Assembly (NCBI RefSeq): GCF_000745835.1
Contig: NZ_JQKB01000014.1
Coordinates: forward strand, 55,689 to 119,688
Direction of reading: 5' to 3'
Source of the DNA: Belnapia moabensis DSM 16746
GTDB lineage: Bacteria; Pseudomonadota; Alphaproteobacteria; Acetobacterales; Acetobacteraceae
Length of the DNA: 64,000 nt
Shown: positions 18,060-26,550 of the stretch, one piece after another
Layout: each line of letters starts with the position of its first letter
Position numbering within the stretch: the stretch's first letter is position 1
Notes under the pieces: generated by a model
What the model was told of the DNA's origin: nothing
Seen by the model: only the letters and a program-made list of their open reading frames with translations
Databases searched by the model: none
Program-made: the position numbers and the translations under genes

Positions 18060-18977
18060 TCAGCGCGCGGGCGGCGGCGAGGCGGCAGCCGGTTCGCCGA
18101 TGCTCGATGGCGGCGCGCTCAGCGCATTGGCGACGACGGTGCGCACGCCGGGCGCCGCCTGTTCCGCCGCGGCATAGGCGATATCGCCCCAGAGGCCGCG
18201 CAGCCGCCCCGTCGGCACCTCGTTGATCTGCACGACGCGGCCGAGCTCCTCGCCGTCGCGCCGGCTGACGATCCACTGGATCTCGACCCGCTGTTGCGCC
18301 GGCGTGCCGCCCTGCGCGAGGACGACATCGCCCTCCAGCCCATAGGCCGCGCCATCCGCCGCGTCCTGCACGACGAAGCCCTCATTGCCGAGGAATTCGC
18401 GCATCCGCGCCGCCAGCGCCTGGTTGCCATCGCCCGTCGCGCCCTTCACCCCCATGAAGCGGATGCGCGGCGGCCCGGCGGCGATGGATTGCGGATCGGT
18501 CGACTTCCGCGCCGCCTCCACCTGAAGCAGCAGCCGGGTGAGGTCGGGCGCCGCCTGCGTGACGAGTTCGGTGAAGAGCTCCGGCGTCGGCTCCGCCCAG
18601 CGGGTGAGCGGCACCGGGTTGCCCTGGCTTGCCGCCTGCACCTTCCCATCGGCATCGACCAGGCGGAAGCGCGGCAGCACCATCTGGCCCTGGCGCTCGG
18701 CGAGGATATCGACGCGCCAATCGAGCGGCAGCGGCGAGGGCGTGGCGACGGCCGGGATGTCCTGCGCCTGCAGCGCCTCGGCCATCTTGCCGGCCAGGCC
18801 CTTCGCTCCATCGTCGGTCAGCAGCGCCTCGGTCGGCGGCGGCACGGCGAGGCGGATGGCGAGCGGCACGGCCAGCCGCTGCGCCTCGGCGCCTGGCCGA
18901 CCGCGGAAGGGCTGCGGCAGGTCGCCGCAGGCGCCGAGCAGCAGCGGAAGGATGAGCAGCAGCCTAGAGAAGCGCAC
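18060..18977 (-). CDS. Lipoprotein of unknown function (about 305 aa)
   Basis: The protein starts VRFSRLLLILPLLLGAC, a short signal ending in the lipobox LGAC, then a mature domain of about 285 residues with no motif I recognise. The segments RFMGVKGATGDG and GYGLEGDV-like stretches suggest a periplasmic alpha/beta protein. The start is a GTG at 18977 with no obvious ribosome site; it overlaps the end of a 22-codon ORF and may be translated by coupling. It is convergent with flgD (5 bases apart). A role in the envelope is the only safe inference. Confidence 0.65.
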   Translation of the reverse strand: MRFSRLLLILPLLLGACGDLPQPFRGRPGAEAQRLAVPLAIRLAVPPPTEALLTDDGAKGLAGKMAEALQAQDIPAVATPSPLPLDWRVDILAERQGQMVLPRFRLVDADGKVQAASQGNPVPLTRWAEPTPELFTELVTQAAPDLTRLLLQVEAARKSTDPQSIAAGPPRIRFMGVKGATGDGNQALAARMREFLGNEGFVVQDAADGAAYGLEGDVVLAQGGTPAQQRVEIQWIVSRRDGEELGRVVQINEVPTGRLRGLWGDIAYAAAEQAAPGVRTVVANALSAPPSSIGEPAAASPPPAR

Positions 18978-19032
18978 AGGCGACCATGATGGTGAGCAGC
19001 GTGAGGACGAAGAACTGGACCATATAGGGCAT
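18964..19032 (-). CDS. Possible 22-aa membrane peptide
   Basis: A 22-codon ORF encodes MPYMVQFFVLTLLTIMVACA plus two leucines, almost entirely a single membrane-spanning helix. Its ATG starts three bases after the pgeF stop, and its 3' end overlaps the GTG start of the lipoprotein gene in another frame. It could be a real micro-membrane protein or only a translational coupler for the lipoprotein. The hydrophobic composition is unusual for this GC content by chance. Confidence 0.35.
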   Translation of the reverse strand: MPYMVQFFVLTLLTIMVACALL

Positions 19033-19035
19033 GGC

Positions 19036-19821
19036 TCAGACTGTGATGCTGATGGCGGAGAGCTGGTGCCCGATCGGCCCGCCTCCCGCCAGGGTGCGTC
19101 GGCGATGACTGAAGAATCTCTCCTCGTTCGCCAGCGTGTCGGTATCGGCCGTCTCCACCATCGCCAGGCCGGCGGCGCGGAGCCGGGCGGCACAGTAGCC
19201 GGCAAGGTCGAATTGCCAGCGATCCTCCCGCTGGCCAGGGCCGAAATGTCGGGCATCCGCCGGATCCCGCGCCAGCACGGCCTCGCGTAGGTCGGGCCCG
19301 ACCTCGTAGCTCGCCTGGCCGATGCAGGGGCCGATAGCTGCCAGCATCCGCGCCCGCCGGGCGCCGAGCCGCTCCATGGCCTCGATCGTCGCCTCGATCA
19401 CCCCGTCCACCGCCCCGCGCCAGCCGGCATGGGCGGCGCCGATCACGCCCGCCTCCGGCTCGGCGAAGAGCACCGGCGCGCAATCCGCGGTGACGATGCC
19501 GAGCGCGATACCCGGCCGCCGCGTCACCATGGCATCGGCACGCGGCCCCTCGCCCTCGCGCCAGCCGGCCTGATCGACCTCGGCAACGGCGATGCCATGC
19601 ACCTGATTCAGGCCATGCAGCGCCGCGGCGGGCAGGCCGAGCGCATCGGCCGCGCGGCGCCGGTTCTCCCGCACCCGCTCGCGGTCGTCCTGACCGGAGA
19701 GCGAGCAGTTGAGCGCCGCCCAGGGCCCCTCCGACACCCCGCCACGACGGGTGAAGAAGCCATGGCGCAGGCCGGTGACCACGGCGAGCGCGGGGGCGTC
19801 GATATACTCGGCGGAACTCAT
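19036..19821 (-). CDS. pgeF: Peptidoglycan editing factor PgeF (laccase-domain protein)
   Basis: This is a multicopper polyphenol oxidase fold protein (formerly YfiH, DUF152). Relatives hydrolyse faulty peptidoglycan precursors or act as purine nucleoside enzymes. The 261-residue protein has the zinc/active-site blocks NQVHG, TADCAPV, HAGWRG and GPCIGQASYEVG in order. The start at 19821 gives the conserved N-terminus and overlaps the end of the upstream methyltransferase gene by four bases, so coupling is likely. Confidence 0.9.
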   Translation of the reverse strand: MSSAEYIDAPALAVVTGLRHGFFTRRGGVSEGPWAALNCSLSGQDDRERVRENRRRAADALGLPAAALHGLNQVHGIAVAEVDQAGWREGEGPRADAMVTRRPGIALGIVTADCAPVLFAEPEAGVIGAAHAGWRGAVDGVIEATIEAMERLGARRARMLAAIGPCIGQASYEVGPDLREAVLARDPADARHFGPGQREDRWQFDLAGYCAARLRAAGLAMVETADTDTLANEERFFSHRRRTLAGGGPIGHQLSAISITV

Positions 19822-20816
19822 GCTGGTTCGAAGCCCGGAGGAATGGCGAGCCCCGGATGACACAGGCAGAGCGCCTTGAACAGCCGCCCCATCCCTTCAG
19901 GCGCCACCAGCCGCTCTGCGCCTGAGAGGATCAGCCCGGCCTGGCGGAGGTTGGAACGGGCAAGGATCGCCGCCCGGCTCATCAGCCCGAGCCGCTGGAG
20001 GAAGAGCCCCATCGGCAGCGGCCCATGCGTGGCGGCGCCTGCCTCCCGCGCCGCCGCGGCGAGGGCGGGGAAGGGGACATGGGCGGTGATGTCGACGCTG
20101 CCCGGCTCGGCCAGCGGATCGGCCCTCCCATGCCCGGCCATGGCCTGAAGGCTGTCGCCGAAGCCCGGCTCGCCCGGACCGTAATCCAGCACCAGCGCCG
20201 CGCCGCCCTGCTCGCGCAGCCGTCCGCCGAGCTGGTGGGCGATAGCGAGTCCGGCCTCGGAAACCTCGAACACTGCCCCCTCGGGCGCCGTATCGGGGAG
20301 GGCAGGAGTTTCCTCGACCGCCTGCTCGACGAAGCCGCCCGCCGCGACGAAGCGCTCCCGCCACCCATCCTCGCGTCGGATGAATTGCCGGATCGGCAGC
20401 GCGTCGAAGAACTCGTTGGCAATGACGATGGCCGGCCCCGCCGGCACCACCTCGACCCGCTCATGCCAGGCCGCACCCGGCAGCCGCGCCGCCTGTGCCG
20501 CCCGCAGCGCCGGCGACGTCTCGACGAGATGAACCTCTGCCGCCGCCCGGAAGGCCGGCATCACCTCCGCCACGGCCCGCAGCGCATCCGCCATCAGCGT
20601 CCCGCGCCCCGGCCCGAGCTCCACCAGCCGCACCGGCGCCGGCGCGCCCATCATCTGCCAGGTAACGGCCGCCCAGAGGCCGAGGCATTCGCCGAAGGCC
20701 TGCGAGATCTCGGGCGCCGTGGTGAAATCGCCCCCACGGCCAAAGGGGTCGCGCCCGGCATAATAAGCCGCTGCGGCCCGCGCCATGAACCGGTCGAGAC
20801 GTTCGGGCGCGCTCAG
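19818..20816 (-). CDS. MidA/NDUFAF7-family SAM-dependent methyltransferase, probable CTG start
   Basis: This is a class I SAM-dependent methyltransferase of the DUF185 family; the mitochondrial homologue methylates an arginine of complex I subunit NDUFS2. ELGPGRGTLMADALRA is SAM motif I, and GDFTTAPEISQAFGE is the family hallmark. An ATG at 20786 leaves out the conserved N-terminal segment. Reading back to the CTG at 20816 adds LSAPERLDRF, matching the family; AGGAGG lies seven bases before that CTG, which overlaps the lgt stop as CTGA. No ATG, GTG or TTG is available there. The product would be 332 residues. Confidence 0.8.
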   Translation of the reverse strand: MSAPERLDRFMARAAAAYYAGRDPFGRGGDFTTAPEISQAFGECLGLWAAVTWQMMGAPAPVRLVELGPGRGTLMADALRAVAEVMPAFRAAAEVHLVETSPALRAAQAARLPGAAWHERVEVVPAGPAIVIANEFFDALPIRQFIRREDGWRERFVAAGGFVEQAVEETPALPDTAPEGAVFEVSEAGLAIAHQLGGRLREQGGAALVLDYGPGEPGFGDSLQAMAGHGRADPLAEPGSVDITAHVPFPALAAAAREAGAATHGPLPMGLFLQRLGLMSRAAILARSNLRQAGLILSGAERLVAPEGMGRLFKALCLCHPGLAIPPGFEPA

Positions 20817-21619
20817 GCCACCGCCTCCTGCCGAGGCTTGGCGCGCAGCATCAACCAGGCGCCGACCAGGATCATCGGCACCGAGAGCAGCTGCCCCATC
20901 GTGGCGCCTGCAAAGAGGAAGCCAAGGAAGGCATCCGGCTGGCGGAAGAACTCGCCGATGAAGCGCGCCACGCCATAGCCGGCGAGGAAGGCCCCGGCGA
21001 CGAAGCCCCGCCGCGCCCGGATCGCCGGGTTATGCACCAGCACCTGCAACAGGATGAAGAGCAGCACGCCCTCCATCCCGGCCTGATAGAGCTGACTGGG
21101 GTGCCGCGGCTCCGGCCCGCCGGTCGGGAAGACCATCGCCCAGGGCACGTCCGTCACCCTCCCCCAGAGCTCGCTGTTGATGAAGTTCGCGAGCCTGCCT
21201 AGGCAAAGGCCGATCGGCACCACCGCCGTCACCCGGTCGCCGAAGGCCAGCGCATCGAGCTTTTCCTGCCGGCAGAAGAGGAAAATGGCGACGATCACCC
21301 CGAGCGCCCCGCCATGGAAGCTCATCCCCCCTTCCCAAACCTTGAGAATGTCGAGCGGATTCGAGAGGTAGTGCCCGGGTCGGTAGAACAGCACATAGCC
21401 GAGCCGCCCGCCGATGATGATGCCGAGCGTCGTCCAAGTGACGAAATCATCGATCTGCTGCCGTGTCGCCACCTCGGGCTTCAGCGCCACCAGTCGCCGC
21501 GCCAACCACCAGCCGCCGAGGATGCCCGCGATATAGGCCAGCGCATACCAGCGGATGGCGAGCGGCCCGATCTGGACCAGCACCGGGTCGATGACCGGGA
21601 AGGGGATGGCGAGGAGCAT
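20813..21619 (-). CDS. lgt: Prolipoprotein diacylglyceryl transferase
   Basis: Lgt attaches diacylglycerol to the lipobox cysteine of prelipoproteins in the inner membrane. The 268-residue protein has seven hydrophobic segments, GRLGYVLFYRPGHYL and the catalytic/phosphatidylglycerol-binding HGGALG, and the signature GRLANFINSELWGR near residues 140-153. Its ATG overlaps the hldD stop as TGATG, and its stop overlaps the probable CTG start of the next gene. Confidence 0.96.
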   Translation of the reverse strand: MLLAIPFPVIDPVLVQIGPLAIRWYALAYIAGILGGWWLARRLVALKPEVATRQQIDDFVTWTTLGIIIGGRLGYVLFYRPGHYLSNPLDILKVWEGGMSFHGGALGVIVAIFLFCRQEKLDALAFGDRVTAVVPIGLCLGRLANFINSELWGRVTDVPWAMVFPTGGPEPRHPSQLYQAGMEGVLLFILLQVLVHNPAIRARRGFVAGAFLAGYGVARFIGEFFRQPDAFLGFLFAGATMGQLLSVPMILVGAWLMLRAKPRQEAVA

Positions 21620-22599
21620 CAGCGATACGGGTCCGGCTGGGTGAGGAAATCCTGCACGGTGCGGCGTACCCCTTCCTCCAGCGATGTCATCTGGGCGTTG
21701 AAGCCCGCCGCGCGCAGCCGGTCCAGCGGCGCCTCGGTGAAATACTGGTACTTGCCGCGGAGGTCCTCAGGCATGTCGACATAGCGGATATCCCGGGCGC
21801 GCCCGAGCGCCGCATACATCGCCCCTACAAGGTCGCGGAAGGTCCTCGCCCGGCCGGAGCCGAGGTTGAACAAGCCCGAAACGCCGGGGTTGTCGAGCAG
21901 CCAGAGCATCACCGCGACGCAATCGTCGACATGGACGAAGTCGCGCCGCTGCTCGCCATCGGCGATGCCTGCGCGGTCGGAGTGGAAGAGCGTCGCCGCC
22001 TCGCCTCGTATCACCTGCTGGAATTTGTGGAAGAGGACGCTCGCCATACGCCCCTTATGCGCCTCGTTCGGCCCATAGACGTTGAAGAAGCGCAGCCCCG
22101 CCCATTGCGGCGGCGCCGGGCGGCTGCGGCGCAGCAGGTCGGCTACGCGCCGGTCGAAGGCCAGCTTCGACCAGCCATAGAGGTTGAGCGGGCGAAGCCG
22201 TGCCAGCGCCTCGGGCGAGGCATCGTCGTCGAAGCCGAGCAAGCCATCGCCATAGGTCGCGGCGGAGGACGCATAGATGAAGGGGATGCCCCGCTCGGCG
22301 CAGAACTCCCAGAGCCGGAGGGAGAGGGTGAGGTTGGTCGCCGCCACCAGGTCGCCATCAGTCGCCGTCGTCGCACTTATGGCGCCGAGATGCAGCACGG
22401 CCCGGAGCGGCGGCGCCGCGGCCAGGAAGCGTTCCAGCTCCTCCGGCGGCAGGATGCCGGCAATCGGGTGCTTCGCCAGGTTCCGCCATTTCTCGCCGGA
22501 GCGCAGCCGGTCGGCCACCATCACCTCCGCGCCGCGGTCACAGAGCGCGGCGACGAGGTTGGAGCCGATGAAACCGGCCCCGCCGGTGACGAGATACAT
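21619..22599 (-). CDS. hldD: ADP-L-glycero-D-manno-heptose 6-epimerase
   Basis: HldD (RfaD) epimerises ADP-D-glycero- to ADP-L-glycero-manno-heptose for the lipopolysaccharide inner core. The 326-residue extended SDR protein has the dinucleotide motif TGGAGFIGSN at the N-terminus, the catalytic YGWSK near residue 140 with upstream SSAATYG, and NVYGPNEAHKGRMASV, typical of HldD. I prefer the start at 22599, which puts the nucleotide motif at residue 5, over a TTG or GTG nine codons upstream. It heads the overlapped set hldD-lgt-methyltransferase-pgeF. Confidence 0.92.
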   Translation of the reverse strand: MYLVTGGAGFIGSNLVAALCDRGAEVMVADRLRSGEKWRNLAKHPIAGILPPEELERFLAAAPPLRAVLHLGAISATTATDGDLVAATNLTLSLRLWEFCAERGIPFIYASSAATYGDGLLGFDDDASPEALARLRPLNLYGWSKLAFDRRVADLLRRSRPAPPQWAGLRFFNVYGPNEAHKGRMASVLFHKFQQVIRGEAATLFHSDRAGIADGEQRRDFVHVDDCVAVMLWLLDNPGVSGLFNLGSGRARTFRDLVGAMYAALGRARDIRYVDMPEDLRGKYQYFTEAPLDRLRAAGFNAQMTSLEEGVRRTVQDFLTQPDPYR

Positions 22600-22694
22600 C
22601 TCCACGACCCCCAAAGGCCGGCGCACTGCATGGTAGCACCGGGCGGCGGGGGGTATAGGCCGCGGCGACGCAGGCTGTGAAGAGGAGCGGTTCC

Positions 22695-23093
22695 ATGGGT
22701 GATACGGGTAGCGGCGGCCGGAAGCGCGGCAGCGTGTTCGATGACCTCGCCGGGGTGGCGGGCGGCGCCTTCTCGGCCCTGGCCGGGGTGCGGGGCGAGG
22801 TGGAGGCCGCGGTGCGCAGCCAGGTGGACCAGATGGTCCAGCGGCTGGAGCTGGTGAAGCGCGAGGAACTGGATGCGGCGATGGAGCTCGCCCGCCGCGC
22901 CCGCGAGGCGCAGGAGGCGCTGGAGGCGCGCGTCGCTGCCCTCGAGGCCCGGCTCGGCGAGGCCGCGGCGCCGGCTGGCGGCACCGCCTCGGCGGAGGCG
23001 ATGCCCAATACCGAGACCCCGCCCAGTGCCCCGGGCGAGCCGCCGCCGATCAGCGGCACGATGAAGAACCCCCCGCCCATCGGCGGCGGCTGA
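22695..23093 (+). CDS. ubiK: UbiK/BMFP-family accessory factor
   Basis: This 132-residue protein has a helical, coiled-coil segment (about residues 15-80: DQMVQRLELVKREELDAAM and heptads following) typical of the BMFP/UbiK family, a trimeric factor that assists ubiquinone synthesis and can fuse membranes. The tail after residue 90 is Pro/Gly/Ala-rich and disordered. AGGAG lies nine bases before the ATG at 22695. It is divergent from hldD. Confidence 0.78.
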   Translation: MGDTGSGGRKRGSVFDDLAGVAGGAFSALAGVRGEVEAAVRSQVDQMVQRLELVKREELDAAMELARRAREAQEALEARVAALEARLGEAAAPAGGTASAEAMPNTETPPSAPGEPPPISGTMKNPPPIGGG

Positions 23094-23247
23094 CGTCATC
23101 TTGGGCTGCAGCCGCAACGCTCGCGCAACCGTCGGGCTTGCAGTCGCGTTTGGCGCCTGGGTATCCTAGCCCTGGTGGTCCCGCCCGGCCGATTCACCCA
23201 AGATGTCGGGTGGGCGGGAATGCCTTAGACCAGTGAGGAGGTGCGCG

Positions 23248-23751
23248 ATGTCAGGCTTGCTGGCCCTCGAGCGCGAGCATGCGACCAACCCCCTCGATGT
23301 CCTCGAACAGATCGTCGCCGCCAACGAATGGGCCTTCGAGCGCCGTTCGGATGGCGAGATGGCGGCCGAGGCGCCGGGCAAGTGGTGCGATTACGGCCTC
23401 TACTTCTCCTGGTCGGGGGAGATCAGCGCCATGGGCTTCTCCTGCGCCTTCGACATGAAGGTGCCGCCGGAGGCCCGTGGCAAGCTCTTCGAGCTGCTGG
23501 CGCTAGCCAATGAGAAGCTTTGGATCGGGCATTTCGGCATCGAGTCCGAGGAAGGGGTGCCGGTCTTCCGCCACTCCGTCCTGCTGCGCGGCGCCCCTGG
23601 GGCGAGCGCCGAGAGCCTGGAGGACATGGTCGACATCGCGCTGACCGAGTGCGAGCGCTTCTTCCCGGCCTTCCAATTCGTCCTCTGGGGCGGGAAGAGC
23701 CCGGCCGAGGCGCTCCAGGCCGCCATGCTGGACTGCGTCGGCGAGGCCTGA
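23248..23751 (+). CDS. YbjN domain protein
   Basis: This 167-residue cytosolic protein matches the YbjN family (type III secretion chaperone-like fold), with the segments FERRSDGEMAAEAPGKWCDY, ISAMGFSCAFDMKVP and ALTECERFFPAFQFVLWGG. YbjN proteins are linked to motility and stress in enterobacteria but lack a defined biochemical role. GAGGAG lies about ten bases before the ATG at 23248. It precedes proC by 35 bases on the same strand, an arrangement I associate with alphaproteobacteria. Confidence 0.85.
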   Translation: MSGLLALEREHATNPLDVLEQIVAANEWAFERRSDGEMAAEAPGKWCDYGLYFSWSGEISAMGFSCAFDMKVPPEARGKLFELLALANEKLWIGHFGIESEEGVPVFRHSVLLRGAPGASAESLEDMVDIALTECERFFPAFQFVLWGGKSPAEALQAAMLDCVGEA

Positions 23752-23786
23752 CAGCCTCTCCCCGGATTCGCCTGGGGAGGGATGCC

Positions 23787-24602
23787 ATGAGCGCCGAAGC
23801 GCTGCCCCCGCTGCTGCTGGTCGGCTGCGGGAAGATGGGTGGGGCCATGCTGGCCGGCTGGCTGGAGAACGGTCTCACCGATGCGGTGGTGGTGGAGCCG
23901 CACGCGCCCGCCGCCGCGGCCTTCGCCGGGCGGGTGACGGTGGTGGACAGCCCAGCCGCCATCCCCGCCGGCTTCCGCCCTGGCGCCGCGGTGCTGGCGA
24001 TCAAGCCGCAGGAGGCGCAGGCGACCCTGCCGGCCTTCGCGTCGCTGGCCGGGCCGGAGACGCTGTTCATCTCCATCATGGCCGGGCGCAGCACCGGCGG
24101 CATGCGGGCCCTGCTCGGCGAGGGCGCGCGCATCGTCCGCGCCATGCCGAACACCCCGGCCGCCGTCCGCCAGGGCTTCACCGTCGCCTTTCCCGGCCCC
24201 GGCGTCGATGCCTCGCAGCGGGCGCTGGCCGACCGGCTGCTCTCCTCCATCGGCGAAACCGCCTGGGTGGAGGAGGAGGGGCTGATCGATCCTGTCACCG
24301 CCGTCTCCGGCGGCGGCCCGGCCTATGTCTTCCTCCTCGCCGAGCTGATGGAGGCGGCTGCCATCGAGCAGGGCCTGCCGCCCGACCTCGCTCGGCGTAT
24401 GGCCCGCGCGACGGTCGCCGGCTCCGGCGCTCTGCTGGCCGCGAGTGCCGAGGACAGCGCCCAGCTCCGCAAGAACGTCACCAGCCCCAAGGGCACCACC
24501 GAGCGGGCGCTCGCCGTGCTGATGGCGAGCGAGGCCTGGCCGGCGCTGATGTCCCGCGCCATCGCCGCCGCCACCGAGCGTTCACGCGAACTGGGTGGTT
24601 GA
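23787..24602 (+). CDS. proC: Pyrroline-5-carboxylate reductase
   Basis: ProC reduces 1-pyrroline-5-carboxylate to proline with NAD(P)H. The 271-residue protein has the N-terminal nucleotide-binding LLVGCGKMGGAML, the middle block AMPNTPAAVRQG, and the C-terminal signature GSGGGPAYVFLLAELMEA-like and TVAGSGAL...SPKGTTE region. GGGAGG lies before the ATG at 23787. It is followed 40 bases later by the TetR-like gene. Confidence 0.96.
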   Translation: MSAEALPPLLLVGCGKMGGAMLAGWLENGLTDAVVVEPHAPAAAAFAGRVTVVDSPAAIPAGFRPGAAVLAIKPQEAQATLPAFASLAGPETLFISIMAGRSTGGMRALLGEGARIVRAMPNTPAAVRQGFTVAFPGPGVDASQRALADRLLSSIGETAWVEEEGLIDPVTAVSGGGPAYVFLLAELMEAAAIEQGLPPDLARRMARATVAGSGALLAASAEDSAQLRKNVTSPKGTTERALAVLMASEAWPALMSRAIAAATERSRELGG

Positions 24603-24642
24603 CCCCTATCCTTCCGCCACCGGCGTCCCCACACTCAGCGCC

Positions 24643-25260
24643 ATGAGCGAGATGCAGGATATCGAGGCCCGGCTGGTCGCCGGCCTCTGGCAGGTGGTCG
24701 CCGCGCATGGCTGGGCGGGGCTCTCGATGCGGCGGGTCGCCGCCGCCTCGGGCGTCGCCCCGGCCGAAATTCGGCGGCGCTGCCCGACGCCGCACCACCT
24801 GCTGCTGCTGCATGGCCGCCTGGTCGACCAGGCGGTGCTGGAAGGCATCGTGCCGGAGGCGCCAGACGACAACACGCCCCGCGACCGCATCTTCGACGTC
24901 ATCATGCGGCGGATCGATGCGCTGCAGCCGCACCGCGCCGGCATCCTCCGCTTCCTCGACGAGCTGAAGCGCGACCCGCTGCTCGCCCTCGCCCTGCTCG
25001 CCGCCCTGCCTGGCTCCATGGCCTGGATGCTGGAGGCGGCGGGGCTCGGCTCCGGCGGGCTGGCCGGCCTCGCCCGGGCCAAGGGGCTGACCGCGGTCTG
25101 GCTGGCGACGCTCCGCGCCTGGGCGAGGGACGACACCGCCGATCTCGGCGCCACCATGGCGGCGCTCGACCGGGCGCTCGACCGTGCCGAACAGGTCGCT
25201 CGCGCGTTGCGTCTGGAGCCGGGGGATACCACCGGCGAACCGGACGCCTCGATGCTTTGA
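24643..25260 (+). CDS. TetR-like regulator
   Basis: This 205-residue protein has an N-terminal helix-turn-helix (about residues 27-46, LSMRRVAAASGVAPAEIRR) followed by an all-helical ligand/dimer domain, the layout of TetR/AcrR repressors. The COQ9 family has a similar start and is a weaker alternative. It lies directly after proC and before the phasin gene. No operator was found. Confidence 0.72.
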   Translation: MSEMQDIEARLVAGLWQVVAAHGWAGLSMRRVAAASGVAPAEIRRRCPTPHHLLLLHGRLVDQAVLEGIVPEAPDDNTPRDRIFDVIMRRIDALQPHRAGILRFLDELKRDPLLALALLAALPGSMAWMLEAAGLGSGGLAGLARAKGLTAVWLATLRAWARDDTADLGATMAALDRALDRAEQVARALRLEPGDTTGEPDASML

Positions 25261-25319
25261 CCGGCCCTCAGCGTCGGGCCTAGGGTCGGGGACGACAAAA
25301 CAGGGTGGAGGAGGATCGC

Positions 25320-25751
25320 ATGGCAGACCCGATGGGCTTTAAGCCGGAAACCGACATCATGCGCATGCTGACGGAGTTCCGCCTGCCCGGCATGCCGGAT
25401 ATGGAGGCGCTTGCCGCCGCACAGCGCCGCAACTTGGAGGCGCTCTCCGCCGCCAACCGCGTCGCGCTCGAAGGCGCCCAGGCGGTGGCCCGGCGCCACA
25501 TGGAAATCCTTCAATCCGCCATGTCGGAGATGACCGAGGCGGTGAAGGCCATCTCCTCCCAGGAGAGCCCCCAGGCCAAGGCCGCCCGCCAAACCGAGCT
25601 GCTTAAGAGCGCCTACGAGAAGGCCGTCACCAACATGCGCGAGGTGGCCGACCTCATCCAGAAGTCGAACACCGAGGCGCTGGCCCTGCTCAACACGCGC
25701 TTCACCGAGGCGATGGACGAGGTGAAGACGCTCGTCGCCAAGAAGGGCTGA
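25320..25751 (+). CDS. Phasin family protein
   Basis: This 143-residue, all-helical amphipathic protein matches the phasin_2 family: RRNLEALSAANRVALEGAQAV around residues 40-60 and TELLKSAYEKAVTNMREVADL near 95-115. Phasins coat polyhydroxyalkanoate granules and affect their size. GGAGGAGG lies five bases before the ATG at 25320; an upstream GTG at 25305 is less likely. A strong hairpin follows. Confidence 0.88.
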   Translation: MADPMGFKPETDIMRMLTEFRLPGMPDMEALAAAQRRNLEALSAANRVALEGAQAVARRHMEILQSAMSEMTEAVKAISSQESPQAKAARQTELLKSAYEKAVTNMREVADLIQKSNTEALALLNTRFTEAMDEVKTLVAKKG

Positions 25752-25825
25752 GAACTCCCCATCAGGTCGCTGCGCGGCTTGGTGGGGACCCCGGACGGTG
25801 GCTCGGCGCCCAAAGCCTCGCACGG

Positions 25826-25850
25826 CCTTGCGCGGCCTAGCCGCGCAAGG
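25826..25850. terminator. Bidirectional terminator hairpin
   Basis: An 11-bp perfect inverted repeat (CCTTGCGCGGC / GCCGCGCAAGG) with a CTA loop lies between the convergent phasin and flgN-like genes. It lacks a long U-tract but is the best terminator candidate for both. Confidence 0.65.
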
Positions 25851-25867
25851 ACACCGGAAAGACGCTG

Positions 25868-26269
25868 TCAGGCTCTCGTCGCCATGGCGATGGCCGGCGC
25901 CTGCCGCGCCGCCGCCAGCCGTCCGGCCGCCCCATAGGCGCCGGAGCCGCTGCGCGGCAGCGCCGCCCCGGCGATGGTCTCGATCACCCGCGACTGGATG
26001 CCGATGGCGCGCTCCAGCAGCCGCCGGTTTTCCTCGCCGAGCTGTTGCAGCCGCGCGGTGAGGTCGGAGGCGTTGGCGCGTTGCGCCCCCTCCACCCGCA
26101 CGCCGAGCTTCCGCGTGGTGGCGAAGGCGGCGGCGAAGGCATCCGCCGCCTGCATCTTTGCAGTGGCGAGGCCGGCCGCACGCGGCAGGTCGAGCGCCGC
26201 CAGCGCCTCGTTCTCGGCGCGCAGCGCCTCGGCCAGGCGTTGGCCGGCAGTGAGCAGGGCATCCATCAT
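25868..26269 (-). CDS. FlgN-like flagellar export chaperone
   Basis: This 133-residue helical protein begins MMDALLTAGQRLAEALRAEN and has the paired long helices of FlgN, the chaperone of FlgK and FlgL. It follows flgJ on the same strand, with the start overlapping the flgJ stop (ATGATGGATG), a position where many alphaproteobacteria carry an flgN-type gene. The sequence is weakly conserved, so the call rests on shape and context. Confidence 0.6.
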   Translation of the reverse strand: MMDALLTAGQRLAEALRAENEALAALDLPRAAGLATAKMQAADAFAAAFATTRKLGVRVEGAQRANASDLTARLQQLGEENRRLLERAIGIQSRVIETIAGAALPRSGSGAYGAAGRLAAARQAPAIAMATRA

Positions 26270-26550
26270 CGGTCTTGGTTCTCCGTCTGGGCGCCGGCAG
26301 CCTGCCAGCGCAGCATTTCCCTGAGCACTGCATCGCCGAGGCCCATCCCGTGTCCGGAGCGGCTGGCCGCCTTGGCCATCTCGTCGACCAGCATGGGCTG
26401 CCACTGCGCCTCCGCCGCGCCGCCGCCGAAGCGGCTCTCCGGCAGGGTGGCGAAGATCGGTTGCAGCAGCTGGCCAAGCGCCTGGGCCTCGAAGGCCTGG
26501 GCGGCGCGGCGAAGCGCCGGCGGCGCCGATTGCAGCGAGACGGCGTTCAT
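26266..26550 (-). CDS. flgJ: FlgJ-type rod-binding protein (N-terminal domain only)
   Basis: This 94-residue protein matches the rod-binding domain of FlgJ: the N-terminus RRAAQAFEAQALGQLLQPIF and the C-terminal block LVDEMAKAASRSGHGMGLGDAVLREM. The muramidase domain of enterobacterial FlgJ is absent, which is normal in alphaproteobacteria, where a separate enzyme cuts peptidoglycan. Its ATG overlaps the flgI stop as TGATG. Confidence 0.88.
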   Translation of the reverse strand: MNAVSLQSAPPALRRAAQAFEAQALGQLLQPIFATLPESRFGGGAAEAQWQPMLVDEMAKAASRSGHGMGLGDAVLREMLRWQAAGAQTENQDR

